Shown piece after piece: positions 1-9,770 of a stretch of DNA of 64,000 nucleotides. This DNA is from Xenophilus sp. Marseille-Q4582. GTDB taxonomy: Bacteria; Pseudomonadota; Gammaproteobacteria; Burkholderiales; Burkholderiaceae_C. Position 1 is the stretch's first letter, and every line of letters starts with the position of its first letter. The stretch is taken from contig NZ_CAKAKO010000004.1 in assembly GCF_916700565.1 (NCBI RefSeq), forward strand, positions 806,001-870,000, given 5' to 3'. Below the pieces are notes generated by a model. It had not been told where the DNA came from. It ran no database searches and saw only the letters and a list, made by a program, of their open reading frames with translations. A program made the translations under genes and the position numbers.

Positions 1-312
1 CTCGGCTCGGCGCAGATCTACAACGTGCAGATCGATGCCGCGCTGGAGCCGCACGGCCTGCGGCGGCGCGTGCAGATGACCAAGCCCAGCTTCCTGGCGC
101 TGCCCTTCGTGCTGGAGACCTCCGACATGGTGGCCAGCATTCCCGCGCGTCTGGCGCGGCGCATGACGCGCATGGCCGACGTGGCGCCATTCGACCTGCC
201 GCTGGATCTGCCCACCTTCGACGTGCGCATGCTCTGGCATGCGCGCACCGACCATTCGCCGGCCCACATGTGGCTGCGCGAGCTGATGGTGGACTGCGCG
301 CGGCATACCTGA
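1..312 (+). CDS. LysR-family transcriptional regulator, C-terminal fragment
   Basis: This is the last 103 residues of a gene that starts before the window; the frame is open from the first base. The segment with DMVASIPARLA followed by WHARTDHSPAHMWLRELM is typical of the end of a LysR substrate-binding domain of the NodD/PcaQ-like group: the first part lines the effector cleft and the WHxR segment closes the last helix. The DNA-binding half is not visible, so neither effector nor target can be judged. The family call is fairly secure from these two motifs, but rests on a short fragment. Confidence 0.8.
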   Translation, partial: LGSAQIYNVQIDAALEPHGLRRRVQMTKPSFLALPFVLETSDMVASIPARLARRMTRMADVAPFDLPLDLPTFDVRMLWHARTDHSPAHMWLRELMVDCARHT

Positions 313-389
313 AGCTTTTGGGCTGCGCGACCGCAGAGATACGCTGAACAGGCGCTCAGGGCATGCGCGCAGGGGCCGGCCGGGCCTGT

Positions 390-1325
390 TCAGGGCTGGG
401 CCGCGCGGCGTGCGCCTTCGCCCGGGCGGTGGTGCAGCGCCGCGGCGGCCCGGCGGATGCATGCCATGAAGACCTGCCCCGCGCTGCCGGGTCGCCGCTG
501 CGCCGGCGTGAGCAGCGACAGCTGCACCGTGGGCAGCGGCTCCTTCAGGCGCAGCGCGACGAGGCCGCGCGACAGGCGCTGGTTGTCGAACAGCGATTGC
601 GCCACCAGGCTCAGGGCATCGGCCTTGCGCACCAGCGTCAGGCCGAGGTGGATGGAATGGCAGCGGATGATGTCCGGTGCGGCCGCAGGCTGTGCGTCGG
701 CGGGCAGCAGCCTGTGCAAGGCCTGCACCGCATAGCCGGGCACCACCCACATCGCGGCGCCGAGCCGGCCGAAGCTGCGTGCGCGGCCCAGCGGATGGCC
801 GGTGCGCGCCACCACGCGCAGCGGAAACTCCAGCAGCAGTTCGCGTTGGGTGTCGTCGGCGGCCGCGCCGGGCGGCGCCTGCATTTCGCTGAGCACGGCC
901 AGGTCGAATTCGCGGTGCGCCCACAGCTGCGAGGCCTCGCCGCTGAATTCCTGCAGGTCCAGGCTCACGCCCGGCTGCTGCCGGCGAAAGTCCTGCAGCG
1001 CGGCGGGCAACAGGCTGGCCATGGCGAAGGAACTCAGCGCCACGCGCAGCGAACCGGCCACGCCGTCGCGCAGCCAGGCCAGCTCCTCTTCGGTGCGACG
1101 CACTTCGGCGAGCAAGCCCTGCGCGCGGCGCAGCAGCACTTCACCGATCGGCGTCGGCACCACGCCGGCGCTGCTGCGCACCAGCAGGGGCGCGCGCACG
1201 CTGCGTTCCAGCTCGCGGATGGCGTAGGTCAGGGCTGGCTGGGTCAGGGCCGCCTGACGCGCCGCGGCGCGCAGGCTGCCGGCTTCTGCCACGGCCTTGA
1301 AGATCTCCAGATGGCGCAGGTTCAT
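390..1325 (-). CDS. LysR-family transcriptional regulator, divergent from M20 amidohydrolase
   Basis: A 311-residue protein of normal LysR length. Residues 1-60 carry the winged helix-turn-helix (MNLRHLEIFK, then AARQAALTQPALTYAIRELE), and the rest is a periplasmic-binding-like effector domain. I take the ATG at 1325 because the family almost always starts with M-x-L-R-x-L; an upstream in-frame extension has no family similarity. It is divergent from the M20 hydrolase gene 145 bases away, the classic layout in which the regulator controls itself and its neighbour, as in abgR-abgAB of E. coli. That parallel suggests an acyl-amino-acid or peptide-like effector, but this is inference. Confidence 0.9.
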   Translation of the reverse strand: MNLRHLEIFKAVAEAGSLRAAARQAALTQPALTYAIRELERSVRAPLLVRSSAGVVPTPIGEVLLRRAQGLLAEVRRTEEELAWLRDGVAGSLRVALSSFAMASLLPAALQDFRRQQPGVSLDLQEFSGEASQLWAHREFDLAVLSEMQAPPGAAADDTQRELLLEFPLRVVARTGHPLGRARSFGRLGAAMWVVPGYAVQALHRLLPADAQPAAAPDIIRCHSIHLGLTLVRKADALSLVAQSLFDNQRLSRGLVALRLKEPLPTVQLSLLTPAQRRPGSAGQVFMACIRRAAAALHHRPGEGARRAAQP

Positions 1326-1347
1326 CGCTTCAGCGCAAAGTGGGGTG

Positions 1348-1362
1348 ATCAACCAATTTGAT
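1348..1362. promoter_or_regulatory. Candidate LysR operator (ATCAA-N5-TTGAT)
   Basis: A perfect inverted repeat, ATCAA-CCAAT-TTGAT, lies in the divergent interval, 23 bases before the LysR start. It has the interrupted-dyad geometry (T-N11-A type) that LysR proteins bind. Its position close to the regulator start would suit autorepression combined with control of the amidohydrolase. The half-sites also resemble an FNR box, but the 5-base spacer is wrong for FNR. Confidence 0.45.
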
Positions 1363-1470
1363 CGCTGACGAATTTTCCTTGTCTTCTGGCGCACGGCCAT
1401 CTGCGCTACCGTGCGCGGCGTTCGGGTCGCCGGCCCCTTTTCCCATCCACCTTTGCTTGGGTTCCCTCTC

Positions 1471-2814
1471 ATGACGCCTCCCTTCCGTCTTTCTTCCCGC
1501 CTGGCCTCGCTGCTGGGGGCGGGCCTGCTGTCCGTCAGCGCCTGGAGCCAGGGCGCTGGCGGTGCCGATGCCCTGCGCGCGCAGGCGCTGTCACTGGCCG
1601 ATGCCACCGAGGCACAGGTCATCGCATGGCGCCGCCACATCCACCAGCACCCGGAGCTTTCCTACCAGGAAGTGCAGACGGCCGCCTATGTGGCCGAGGC
1701 GCTGAAGAAGATGCCCGGCATCGAGGTCCAGACCGGCATCGCGAAGACCGGCATCAAGGCCGTGCTGCGCGGCGGCCAGCCCGGTCCGGTGGTGGCGCTG
1801 CGCGCCGACATGGACGCGCTGCCGGTGGAAGAGCGCAACGACCTGCCCTTCAAATCCACGGCCAAGGGCACCTGGCTGGGCAAGGAGGTGCCGGTGTTCC
1901 ATGCCTGCGGCCATGACACGCACGTGGCCATGCTGCTGGGGGCGGCGCAGGCCCTGTCGCAGATGCGCGCCGATCTGCCGGGCACCGTGGTCTTCCTGTT
2001 TCAGCCGGCCGAGGAACAAGGCCCGGGTCCGGTGCTGAGCGGCGCACCGGCCATGGTGCAGGCGGGCGTGCTCGACAACCCGAAGGTGGACGTGGTAATG
2101 GGCCAGCACATCAATGGCGGCTTTCCCTCGGGCCAGATCAACTACCGCCGCGGCAGCCTGATGGCCAGCGGCGACGTGTTCAAGATCAAGCTCAACGGCA
2201 AGGGCGGCCATGGTTCCTCGCCCTGGTCGGCCAACGATCCCACGCTGGCGGCCGCCGAGATCGTGGTGGCGCTGCAGAACATCGTGAGCCACCGCATCGA
2301 CCCGCTGGACGGCACCACGGTGGTCACGGTGGGCCAGCTGCAGAGCGGCAACCGGCCCAACGTGCTGCCGGACACGGCGGAGATCGCGGGTACGGTGCGT
2401 TCGCTGTCGAAGAAGAACCAGAAGATCGCGCACGACAACATCCGCCTGCGCGCGACCAGGATCGCCGAAAGCCACGGGCTGACGGCCGAGGTGAGCATCG
2501 ACACGGGCTACGAGGTGCTGGTGAGCGACCCGGCCGCGACACAGCGCGTGATCGGTGCGCTGGAGGCGGCCGCGGGCGAAGGCAAGGCGCGCGAGGTGCC
2601 GCCGACCATGGGTTCGGAGGACTTCGGCTCCTTCGGCAAGAACATCCCGATCGTGTTCTGGCACCTCAATGCCTCGCCCTACACAGACCGCCGCGGTGCG
2701 CCGAACCACTCGGCGGAGTTCATGGTCGACGAGAAGGCGCTGCGCGTGGGCGTGCGGGCGCTGGTGGGCAGCACGCTGGCCTACATGCGCCCGCAGACCG
2801 CTGCGGCCCAGTGA
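1471..2814 (+). CDS. M20-family amidohydrolase, exported
   Basis: A 447-residue M20D metallopeptidase of the hippurate hydrolase / N-acyl-amino-acid amidohydrolase type. An N-terminal signal peptide (about residues 1-26, ending SVSAWSQG) predicts export. Metal-ligand and catalytic motifs are present: ALRADMDALP, HACGHDTHVAMLLGAA near residue 146, the PAEEQGPGP glutamate segment, and GSEDFGSF near the C-terminus. The enzyme hydrolyses amide bonds of N-acylated amino acids or similar compounds using two metal ions. The start at 1471 is chosen because it gives the signal peptide directly. Most close relatives are cytoplasmic, so the export signal is a feature of this subgroup. Exact substrate unknown; it is probably controlled by the divergent LysR gene. 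Confidence 0.88.
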   Translation: MTPPFRLSSRLASLLGAGLLSVSAWSQGAGGADALRAQALSLADATEAQVIAWRRHIHQHPELSYQEVQTAAYVAEALKKMPGIEVQTGIAKTGIKAVLRGGQPGPVVALRADMDALPVEERNDLPFKSTAKGTWLGKEVPVFHACGHDTHVAMLLGAAQALSQMRADLPGTVVFLFQPAEEQGPGPVLSGAPAMVQAGVLDNPKVDVVMGQHINGGFPSGQINYRRGSLMASGDVFKIKLNGKGGHGSSPWSANDPTLAAAEIVVALQNIVSHRIDPLDGTTVVTVGQLQSGNRPNVLPDTAEIAGTVRSLSKKNQKIAHDNIRLRATRIAESHGLTAEVSIDTGYEVLVSDPAATQRVIGALEAAAGEGKAREVPPTMGSEDFGSFGKNIPIVFWHLNASPYTDRRGAPNHSAEFMVDEKALRVGVRALVGSTLAYMRPQTAAAQ

Positions 2815-2836
2815 TTCCGGCCGCGGGCCGCGCGGT

Positions 2837-3502
2837 TCAGTGCGAGGAACCGGCGGCCGCGATGGCTTGCACCAGGTTCAGGCGTGCCTGCGCTTCGCAG
2901 CGCGCCTGCAGGCCCGAGGTCTGATAGAGCGGCCTGCGCGCGAGAAAGCCGCCCAGGATGCGGCCGCGCCGCGGCTCGAAGACCTCGGGCGGCACATGGG
3001 CGTACTCGCGGCGGATCTGCGCTTCGTACTCGGCGAAACGCGCCGGCGGTGCGCCGAGGATGGCGAGGTCGATGTCCACGAGCAGCTGCGCATCGGGTTC
3101 GGTCGGCGCGGCCTGGTGGCGGGTCGCCATGACCAGCCCATGCACCCGGGCCACGGCCTGGGGCGGCAGGCCGGCGCCGGTCAGGGCGCGGTCGGCCCAG
3201 TCGGCGCTGCGCGCCTCGTTGTCGCTGGCCTGCAGGTCGTACACGGCGTCGTGGAAGAAGAGCGCGAGGGCGATCTCTCCGGGGTGCCGCGCCTGCGCGC
3301 GTTCACGGGCCAGCGCGTCCAGGCATTCGCCCAGGTGCTGCAGCGTGTGGTAGTGGCGCCAGGGTTCGGACCAGGCGGCGATCAGCGCATCGAACACAGG
3401 CTGCGGGGCGGGCCGGGCCAGGTCGTGCCAGGCCTGCTGCCAGTGCCGAAGCAGTGCGTCATGCGGCGGATGCCGCGCGGGCAGGTTGGCGTCCTGTGTC
3501 AT
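2837..3502 (-). CDS. HD-superfamily metal-dependent hydrolase
   Basis: A 221-residue soluble protein. The segment WRHYHTLQHLGECL followed by ALALFFHDAVYD is the metal-binding H...HD pattern of predicted metal-dependent HD phosphohydrolases, with a further motif DIDLAILG where a conserved aspartate sits. No substrate is established for this subgroup. Its ATG overlaps the stop of the upstream lytic transglycosylase gene by four bases (ATGA), so the two are translationally coupled and form one minus-strand unit. It is convergent with the amidohydrolase gene. The family call is solid and the biological role is unknown. Confidence 0.82.
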   Translation of the reverse strand: MTQDANLPARHPPHDALLRHWQQAWHDLARPAPQPVFDALIAAWSEPWRHYHTLQHLGECLDALARERAQARHPGEIALALFFHDAVYDLQASDNEARSADWADRALTGAGLPPQAVARVHGLVMATRHQAAPTEPDAQLLVDIDLAILGAPPARFAEYEAQIRREYAHVPPEVFEPRRGRILGGFLARRPLYQTSGLQARCEAQARLNLVQAIAAAGSSH

Positions 3503-4569
3503 TGCGCGAGCGCGGCCTTGACCTCGGCGCCCAGGTCCAGCACCGACATCGCGTAGTAGCTGCTCCAGTTGTAGCGCGTGATGACATAGAAGTTCTGCGT
3601 GCCGGCCACGTAGCTGGGCGCATCCTCGCCGTTGCGCAGCTCGATCAGCGCCAGCAGGCCCGGGTGCCGCAGCGCCTCGCCCTGCAGTTCGGCGCCGGCG
3701 GCCACGAAGCTGTCCACGCTGAAGGTGGGCAGGATGTCGGGCGCCATGAGCACGTCCATCCTCAGCCGCGCGGGGTCGAATCGCACGGGGTAGACGCTGG
3801 GCAGGCCGGGCTGCCAGCCGAAGGCCTTGAAGTAGTTGGCCACCGAGCCGATCACGTCCACCGGGTTGTTCACCAGGTCGATGCGTCCGTCGCCGTCGTA
3901 GTCGACCGCGTACTTGGCGATGCTGCTGGGCATGAACTGCGGCATGCCCATGGCGCCGGCGTAGCTGCCCAGCGGGCGGGTCGGGTCCTCGTGCGTGCGG
4001 CTTTCGGTGGACAGGAAGCTCTCGAGTTCTTCGCGGAAGAAGGCGCGGCGCTGCTGCGCGCGCGGGTGTGCGTCGGGAAAGTCGAAGGAGAGGGTGGCCA
4101 GCGCGTCGAGCACGCGGAAGCGCCCCATGTCGCGGCCGTAGATGGTCTCGACGCCGATGATGCCGACGATGATCTCGGCCGGCACGCCGAACTCCTGCTC
4201 GGCGCGCGCGAGCGTGGTGGCGTTGTCGCGCCAGAAGCGCGCGCCGGCGGCGATGCGCACCGGGTCGATGAAGCGGCTGCGGTACACGCGCCAGTTCTTC
4301 TGCGTGGGCGTGCGCGCGGGCAGCATGAGGCGCGGCACGTTGGGCAGGAAGCGCGCCTGGCCCAGGGTCTGGCGCACCCAGTCGCGGTCCAGCTGGCGGC
4401 GCGCCGCCACTTCGTCGGCAAAGGCCATGGCATCGGCGCGCGTGGCATAGGGCGTGGTGCCGCGCACGGCGTTGCCCGAGGGGGCCTGGGCAGCGGCGGG
4501 AAGGGCGGCGGTGGCGGTCAGGCCGATCAGGGCGGCGGCCAGGGCGGAGCGCAGGGCGGGACGGAGCAT
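3499..4569 (-). CDS. mltB: Lytic murein transglycosylase B
   Basis: A 356-residue periplasmic enzyme that cleaves the glycan strand of peptidoglycan with formation of 1,6-anhydro-muramic ends. It has a signal peptide (about residues 1-28, ending PAAAQA) without a lipobox cysteine, so it is likely soluble rather than a lipoprotein like E. coli MltB. The catalytic region GIIGVETIYGRDMG holds the glutamate of family GH103, and GSYAGAMGMPQFMPSS is the usual substrate-groove motif. I chose the ATG at 4569 because it begins the signal peptide; the open frame extends upstream without family similarity. The next gene, an HD hydrolase, overlaps it by four bases. Confidence 0.93.
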   Translation of the reverse strand: MLRPALRSALAAALIGLTATAALPAAAQAPSGNAVRGTTPYATRADAMAFADEVAARRQLDRDWVRQTLGQARFLPNVPRLMLPARTPTQKNWRVYRSRFIDPVRIAAGARFWRDNATTLARAEQEFGVPAEIIVGIIGVETIYGRDMGRFRVLDALATLSFDFPDAHPRAQQRRAFFREELESFLSTESRTHEDPTRPLGSYAGAMGMPQFMPSSIAKYAVDYDGDGRIDLVNNPVDVIGSVANYFKAFGWQPGLPSVYPVRFDPARLRMDVLMAPDILPTFSVDSFVAAGAELQGEALRHPGLLALIELRNGEDAPSYVAGTQNFYVITRYNWSSYYAMSVLDLGAEVKAALAQ

Positions 4570-4612
4570 CGGCCGGATTGTGCCGTGGCGCCTGGCGGCT
4601 CTGCGTCCGTGT

Positions 4613-6658
4613 TCAGGTGCGCGGCGCCCGCGGAGGGCGGAACTGGCGAAACTCGCGGCGCAGCGCGCCCAGCCCGGCGGCCGGGGGGGTGCGCGCGTAG
4701 CGCCAGGCTTCCAGGCGCAGCAGCCAGTCACGCAGCCCGGCCTGCGCGGCGGCATCGGGCTGGCGTGCCAGCAGCTCGGCCATCTGGCGCGGCGCGGCAT
4801 GGGCCGGCACCTCCAGGCCCAGCACACCCAGGCGCGCGCGCGCCTGGGCCAGCAGGCGCAGCCAGGGGTCGGTGCGCCGGCGCTCCCACAGCGTCCAGGC
4901 CGCGCCGCCCAGGCTGGCGGTGATCACCAGCATCAGCAGCACCCAGGCCAGGTCGGCCAGGCTGGGGCTGTCGAAGCCCAGCTTCTTGAGCAGGTCCAAC
5001 TGGCGGCTCTGGGTGTAGTTGAGCACCCATTGGTTCCAGCGGTTGTTCAGGGCCTCCCAGGTGGCGCGGAGGTTTTGCATCAGGGTGGGGCTGAGGGTGC
5101 CGATGGCGCTGGCCATGAGGCCGGGCTCGCCGGCCAGACGCCGGAATTGGCCAATGCGATCGGGCGAAATGGCGCCGGTCGGGTCCACGCGCACCCAGCC
5201 TTTGCCTTCCTGCCAGACTTCGGCCCAGGCATGGGCGTCGCTGTTGCGCAGGGTCCAGTACCGGTCGACCGGATTGATCTCGCCACCCTGGAAGCCGGTG
5301 ACGATGCGTGCCGGCACGCCCGCCGCGCGCATCAGCACCGCGAAGGCGGAGGCGATGTGTTCGCAGAAGCCGGCCTTGTGCACGAACCAGAACTCGTCGG
5401 CGGTGTCGTCGCCGTACAGGCCGGGCTCCAGCGTGTAGCTGTAGCCCCCGGTGCGCAGGCGCGTGAGGGCCGCGTCGACCAGGCGCGGCGCGAGGTCGCC
5501 TTCGGGCTGCGCGGCGCGCGCCTGGGCCTGGAGCTGCTGCGCGAGCTCCACCGTGCGCGGGTCGCGGTTCGCCGGCAGGCGGAGGTAGCGATCCAGGGCC
5601 GGGGTGTGGCGCAGCGGGCCGCTCTCGAAGTCCGGGTAGCTCGTCGCCCGGTAGCGCACCAGGTCGCCCAGTGGGCGGTAGGTCATCCATTGCAGATCGG
5701 GCGTCTGGAAAGTGCGCAGGCCCGGAATGTCGGGCGCCTCTTTCATGACGTCCAGCGACAGCAGCCAGGGCCGGTTGCTGGGTTCCTGCGTGATCTCGTA
5801 GCCCACCGGCTGGCCGCGCACGCGCAGGTCTGCCGGCAGCCCGCCGCGCTCCCAGGGCGGCGGCGCCTTCCATTCGCGGCCGTCGAACTCCGACAGCACC
5901 GGACCCCGGAAATACAGCGTCGGGCGAGGCGGGATGCGGTCGCCGTCGAAGCGCACGCGCGCCGCCAGGCCGTCGTCCAGCACCAGTTCGGCGATGCTGC
6001 CCACGCGCAGGCTGTCCGACAGGCCGGTGCGGCCGGTCAGCGGATCGTTGGGCGTGCCCCACAGCGGCGCCAGGCGCGGAAAGAACATGAACAGGGCCAG
6101 CATCACCGGCGCGCCGGCCAGGGCCATCCAGCCCGCCGTGCGCGCGGCCTGCGCCAGTGACGGGCGGCCCACCGGCATGTGGGCGTTGACCAGCGCCGTG
6201 AGCAGCCCCAGCAGCGCCAGCAGCATGGCCGCGGCCGTGAGCAGCGACTGCGACCAGAAGAAGTTCGTGAGCATCGCGAAGAAGCCCAGGAAGAAGACCA
6301 CAAAGGCATCGCGGCGCGCCCGCAGCTCCAGGGTCTTGAGGGCCAGCAGCACCACGATCAGCGTGACGCCGGCTTCCTTGCCGATCAGCGTGCGGTGGGT
6401 GGCCCAGGTGGCCGCCAGCGCCAGCGCCAGCAGGCCCACCCGCCACGCCAGGCTGGGCAGCGGCCGGGACTGCAGCGCCAGGGCGCCGCGCCACACCAGC
6501 ACCACCAGCGCCAGGCCCACGCACCACAGCGGCAGGTGGGCGGCCTGCGGCAGCACGATGAGGGCGATCACGCCCAGCAGGAACAGCGTGTCGCGGGCCT
6601 CGCGCGGCATCTCGACGAGGCGTGCGCGCCAGCGGAGTGTGGGAGTCATGACATTCAT
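4613..6658 (-). CDS. TgpA-like membrane transglutaminase (DUF3488 plus transglutaminase core)
   Basis: A 681-residue inner-membrane protein. The first 180 or so residues contain several hydrophobic helices of the DUF3488 type, followed by a periplasmic transglutaminase-like core and one more helix (LADLAWVLLMLVITASL) before a cytoplasmic tail. The Cys-His-Asp triad is visible as KAGFCEHIASAF, NSDAHAWAEVW and RVDPTG. TgpA of Pseudomonas aeruginosa is the best-studied relative and is associated with viability; its substrate is not known. The ATG at 6658 overlaps the stop of the DUF58 gene by four bases. The order moxR-DUF58-tgpA is a widely conserved operon. Confidence 0.92.
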   Translation of the reverse strand: MNVMTPTLRWRARLVEMPREARDTLFLLGVIALIVLPQAAHLPLWCVGLALVVLVWRGALALQSRPLPSLAWRVGLLALALAATWATHRTLIGKEAGVTLIVVLLALKTLELRARRDAFVVFFLGFFAMLTNFFWSQSLLTAAAMLLALLGLLTALVNAHMPVGRPSLAQAARTAGWMALAGAPVMLALFMFFPRLAPLWGTPNDPLTGRTGLSDSLRVGSIAELVLDDGLAARVRFDGDRIPPRPTLYFRGPVLSEFDGREWKAPPPWERGGLPADLRVRGQPVGYEITQEPSNRPWLLSLDVMKEAPDIPGLRTFQTPDLQWMTYRPLGDLVRYRATSYPDFESGPLRHTPALDRYLRLPANRDPRTVELAQQLQAQARAAQPEGDLAPRLVDAALTRLRTGGYSYTLEPGLYGDDTADEFWFVHKAGFCEHIASAFAVLMRAAGVPARIVTGFQGGEINPVDRYWTLRNSDAHAWAEVWQEGKGWVRVDPTGAISPDRIGQFRRLAGEPGLMASAIGTLSPTLMQNLRATWEALNNRWNQWVLNYTQSRQLDLLKKLGFDSPSLADLAWVLLMLVITASLGGAAWTLWERRRTDPWLRLLAQARARLGVLGLEVPAHAAPRQMAELLARQPDAAAQAGLRDWLLRLEAWRYARTPPAAGLGALRREFRQFRPPRAPRT

Positions 6659-7721
6659 GCCGTCGCCAGCATTTCGAGGCAGGCGCGACGGTGCGCCTCG
6701 CCTTGCGCGGGCCGCAGCTGCCGCGCACCGAGGTCCAGGCCGTAGTCCAGGCCCAGCCGGTCGGCCTGCAGCACCCAGGCCGTCAGGCGCGAGAGGCGGG
6801 CTTCGGCGTCGGGCAGGCCGGCGCTGGCCAGGTCCAGCCACAGTTCGTGCCGCTGGGCGATGGCCGCATCGCGGCTGACCAGCTCCTGGGAGCCGGCGGC
6901 CTGCGCCCGCGCGGCCTTCTTCCAGACCACGAGCTTGAGCGGATCGCCGCGGCGGTAGGCGCGCACGCCGTCGTACTCGCCCGCGCCCTGCGTGCTGGCC
7001 GAGGCCAGGGCCGGGCCGCCGCGCGGCTGGCCGGCGGGCAGCGGCGGCGGATGGGGTTCGGGTTGCGGATAGACGAGCACCTGCGATGCCGGGCGCCAGA
7101 CCGTCCAGACGCGGAAGGTGCCGAGCGGAAAGCGGGTTTCGGCCGTGAGCGCCGGCACGGCCTGCCAGCCGCGCCGGGGCGGCTGGAAGGCGACCTCCAC
7201 GGTCGATTGCCCCTGGCCGGGCACGTCGGTCCAGGCCCAGGGAACGGCGGAGGCCGCCTTCTTGTTCCGGCGCTGCTGCAGGCCGTGCACCGCCAGGCCG
7301 ATGCCGAAGCGCGGGCTGCGGCGGGCGTTGTGCAGCACCACGCGCAGCACGGCGGCGCTGCCCGCGTACTGCGGCTCGGGCGGCAGCAGGTGCAGGTCGA
7401 GCCCGCGCAGGGTGCCGTGGCACACCTGCATGCCCACGGCGGCGCAGCCGGCCAGCAGGAAGGTGAGCAGGTAGCCCAGGTTGAGCTGGTAGTTGATCGA
7501 GGCCAGCAGCAGCACCGCCAGGGTGATGCCGAGCATCAGTCCCGCCCGCGTGGGCAGGATGTAGACATTGCGCTGCGTGAGCGTGATCTGGTCGCTGGGC
7601 GGCCGGCGCGCAAGGAACCAGGCGTCGATGCGCTGGCGCAGCGAACGCGCGCCGCGCGCGGCCGCTTCCGTGGGCTGTGCGGCGGAGCCCGGGAAGGACG
7701 CGGCCTTGGAGGAGGGCGCCA

Positions 7722-7722
<1 letters not shown>
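6655..7722 (-). CDS. DUF58-domain membrane-anchored protein
   Basis: A 355-residue protein with two adjoining transmembrane helices (about residues 60-100, LMLGITLAVLLLASINY and LGYLLTFLLAGCAAVG) and a cytoplasmic DUF58 domain. The family signature is clear: YDGVRAYRRGDPLKLVVWKKAAR, the basic motif where DUF58 proteins begin their von Willebrand-like fold. Members are thought to act as clients or partners of MoxR AAA+ chaperones. The start codon shares one base with the moxR stop (TGATG), and the gene end overlaps the transglutaminase start, so all three are coupled. Biochemical function is not established. Confidence 0.9.
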
Positions 7723-8654
<932 letters not shown>

Positions 8655-8806
8655 ATGCAAACGATAGCGCATGCACACGGAGACCTTGATGCCGTGTGGT
8701 CATGCCCGACCCTGAAACCGAGACAAGCCCCACGCTTTGCATGCCGCCTGTCGCGCAGATGCGCAGCAAGGCGTGTGCCGACAGAGCCTGGGGCGCCCAG
8801 CGATCC

Positions 8807-9763
8807 ATGGCAAGCACCGGCTACTTCATCCACCGCGACTTCTGGAAGCATGACATGGGCGGCGGCCACCCGGAGTGCCCGGCCCGGCTGGATGCGATCG
8901 AAGACCGGCTGCTGATCACCGGCGTGGCCGACGCGCTGAGCCGCCACGACGACATTCCCCTGGCCACGCTGGCGCAGATCACGCGTGCCCACAGCGTCGA
9001 ACACCTGGAAAAGCTGGAGGCCCTGCACCAGCGGCTGGTGGCCGATGAAGGCGTGGGCGGCCCGGACCACGCGCAGGTCGACCCCGACACCTCGCTCAAC
9101 CGCAGCACCCTGCTGGCCGCGCGCCGGGCGGCAGGGGCGGCCATCGCGGCCACCGACGCCGTGCTGCAGGGCGAGCTGGCCAATGCCTTCTGCGCCGTGC
9201 GTCCGCCCGGCCACCATGCCTGCCGCGACCAGGCGATGGGCTTCTGCTTCCTCAACAACGTGGCGATCGCGGCGCGCCATGCGCTTGATGAACACGGCTT
9301 GTCGCGGGTCGCCATCGTCGACTTCGACGTGCACCACGGCAATGGCACCGAGGACATCCTGGCTGGCGACGACCGCGTGCTGATGGTCGGCATCTTCCAG
9401 CATCCCTTCTACCCCTTCAGCGGCACCGACGACCCGGCGCCCAACATGCTGAACGTGCCGATCCCGGCCTACACCAAGGGCATGGACGTGCGGGAGATGA
9501 TCGACTGCCTCTGGATGCCGCGGCTCGAGGCCTTCCGCCCGCAGATGATCTTCATCAGCGCCGGCTTCGATGCCCACCGGGAGGATGAGATGGGCCAACT
9601 GGGATTGACCGAGAGCGACTACGTCTGGATCACCGACCGCATCATGGAGGTGGCCCGCAAGCACGCGCAGGGCCGAGTGGTGTCTCTGCTGGAAGGCGGC
9701 TACGCCCTTGGGGCGCTGGGCCGCAGCGTGGAGGCCCATGTGCGCGTGATGGCCGAGCTCTGA
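8807..9763 (+). CDS. Histone-deacetylase-family hydrolase (acetylpolyamine amidohydrolase-like)
   Basis: A 318-residue member of the arginase/deacetylase zinc hydrolases. The active-site series is complete: RPPGHHA (tandem histidines), DFDVHHGNGTED (two zinc ligands), and SAGFDAHREDEMG (third ligand). Bacterial members remove acetyl groups from polyamines or other small acetylated amines, and some act on proteins; the substrate here cannot be told. The start at 8807 gives MASTGYFIHRDFW, which is the usual N-terminus of this group; the upstream in-frame extension is not family-like. The MscS gene follows after seven bases, suggesting co-transcription. Confidence 0.9.
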   Translation: MASTGYFIHRDFWKHDMGGGHPECPARLDAIEDRLLITGVADALSRHDDIPLATLAQITRAHSVEHLEKLEALHQRLVADEGVGGPDHAQVDPDTSLNRSTLLAARRAAGAAIAATDAVLQGELANAFCAVRPPGHHACRDQAMGFCFLNNVAIAARHALDEHGLSRVAIVDFDVHHGNGTEDILAGDDRVLMVGIFQHPFYPFSGTDDPAPNMLNVPIPAYTKGMDVREMIDCLWMPRLEAFRPQMIFISAGFDAHREDEMGQLGLTESDYVWITDRIMEVARKHAQGRVVSLLEGGYALGALGRSVEAHVRVMAEL

Positions 9764-9770
9764 GCGCCCC

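Noticed and set aside
1348-1362. FNR box at the LysR-amidohydrolase junction
   Set aside because: The half-sites are ATCAA and TTGAT in the inverse order with five bases between, not TTGAT-N4-ATCAA.
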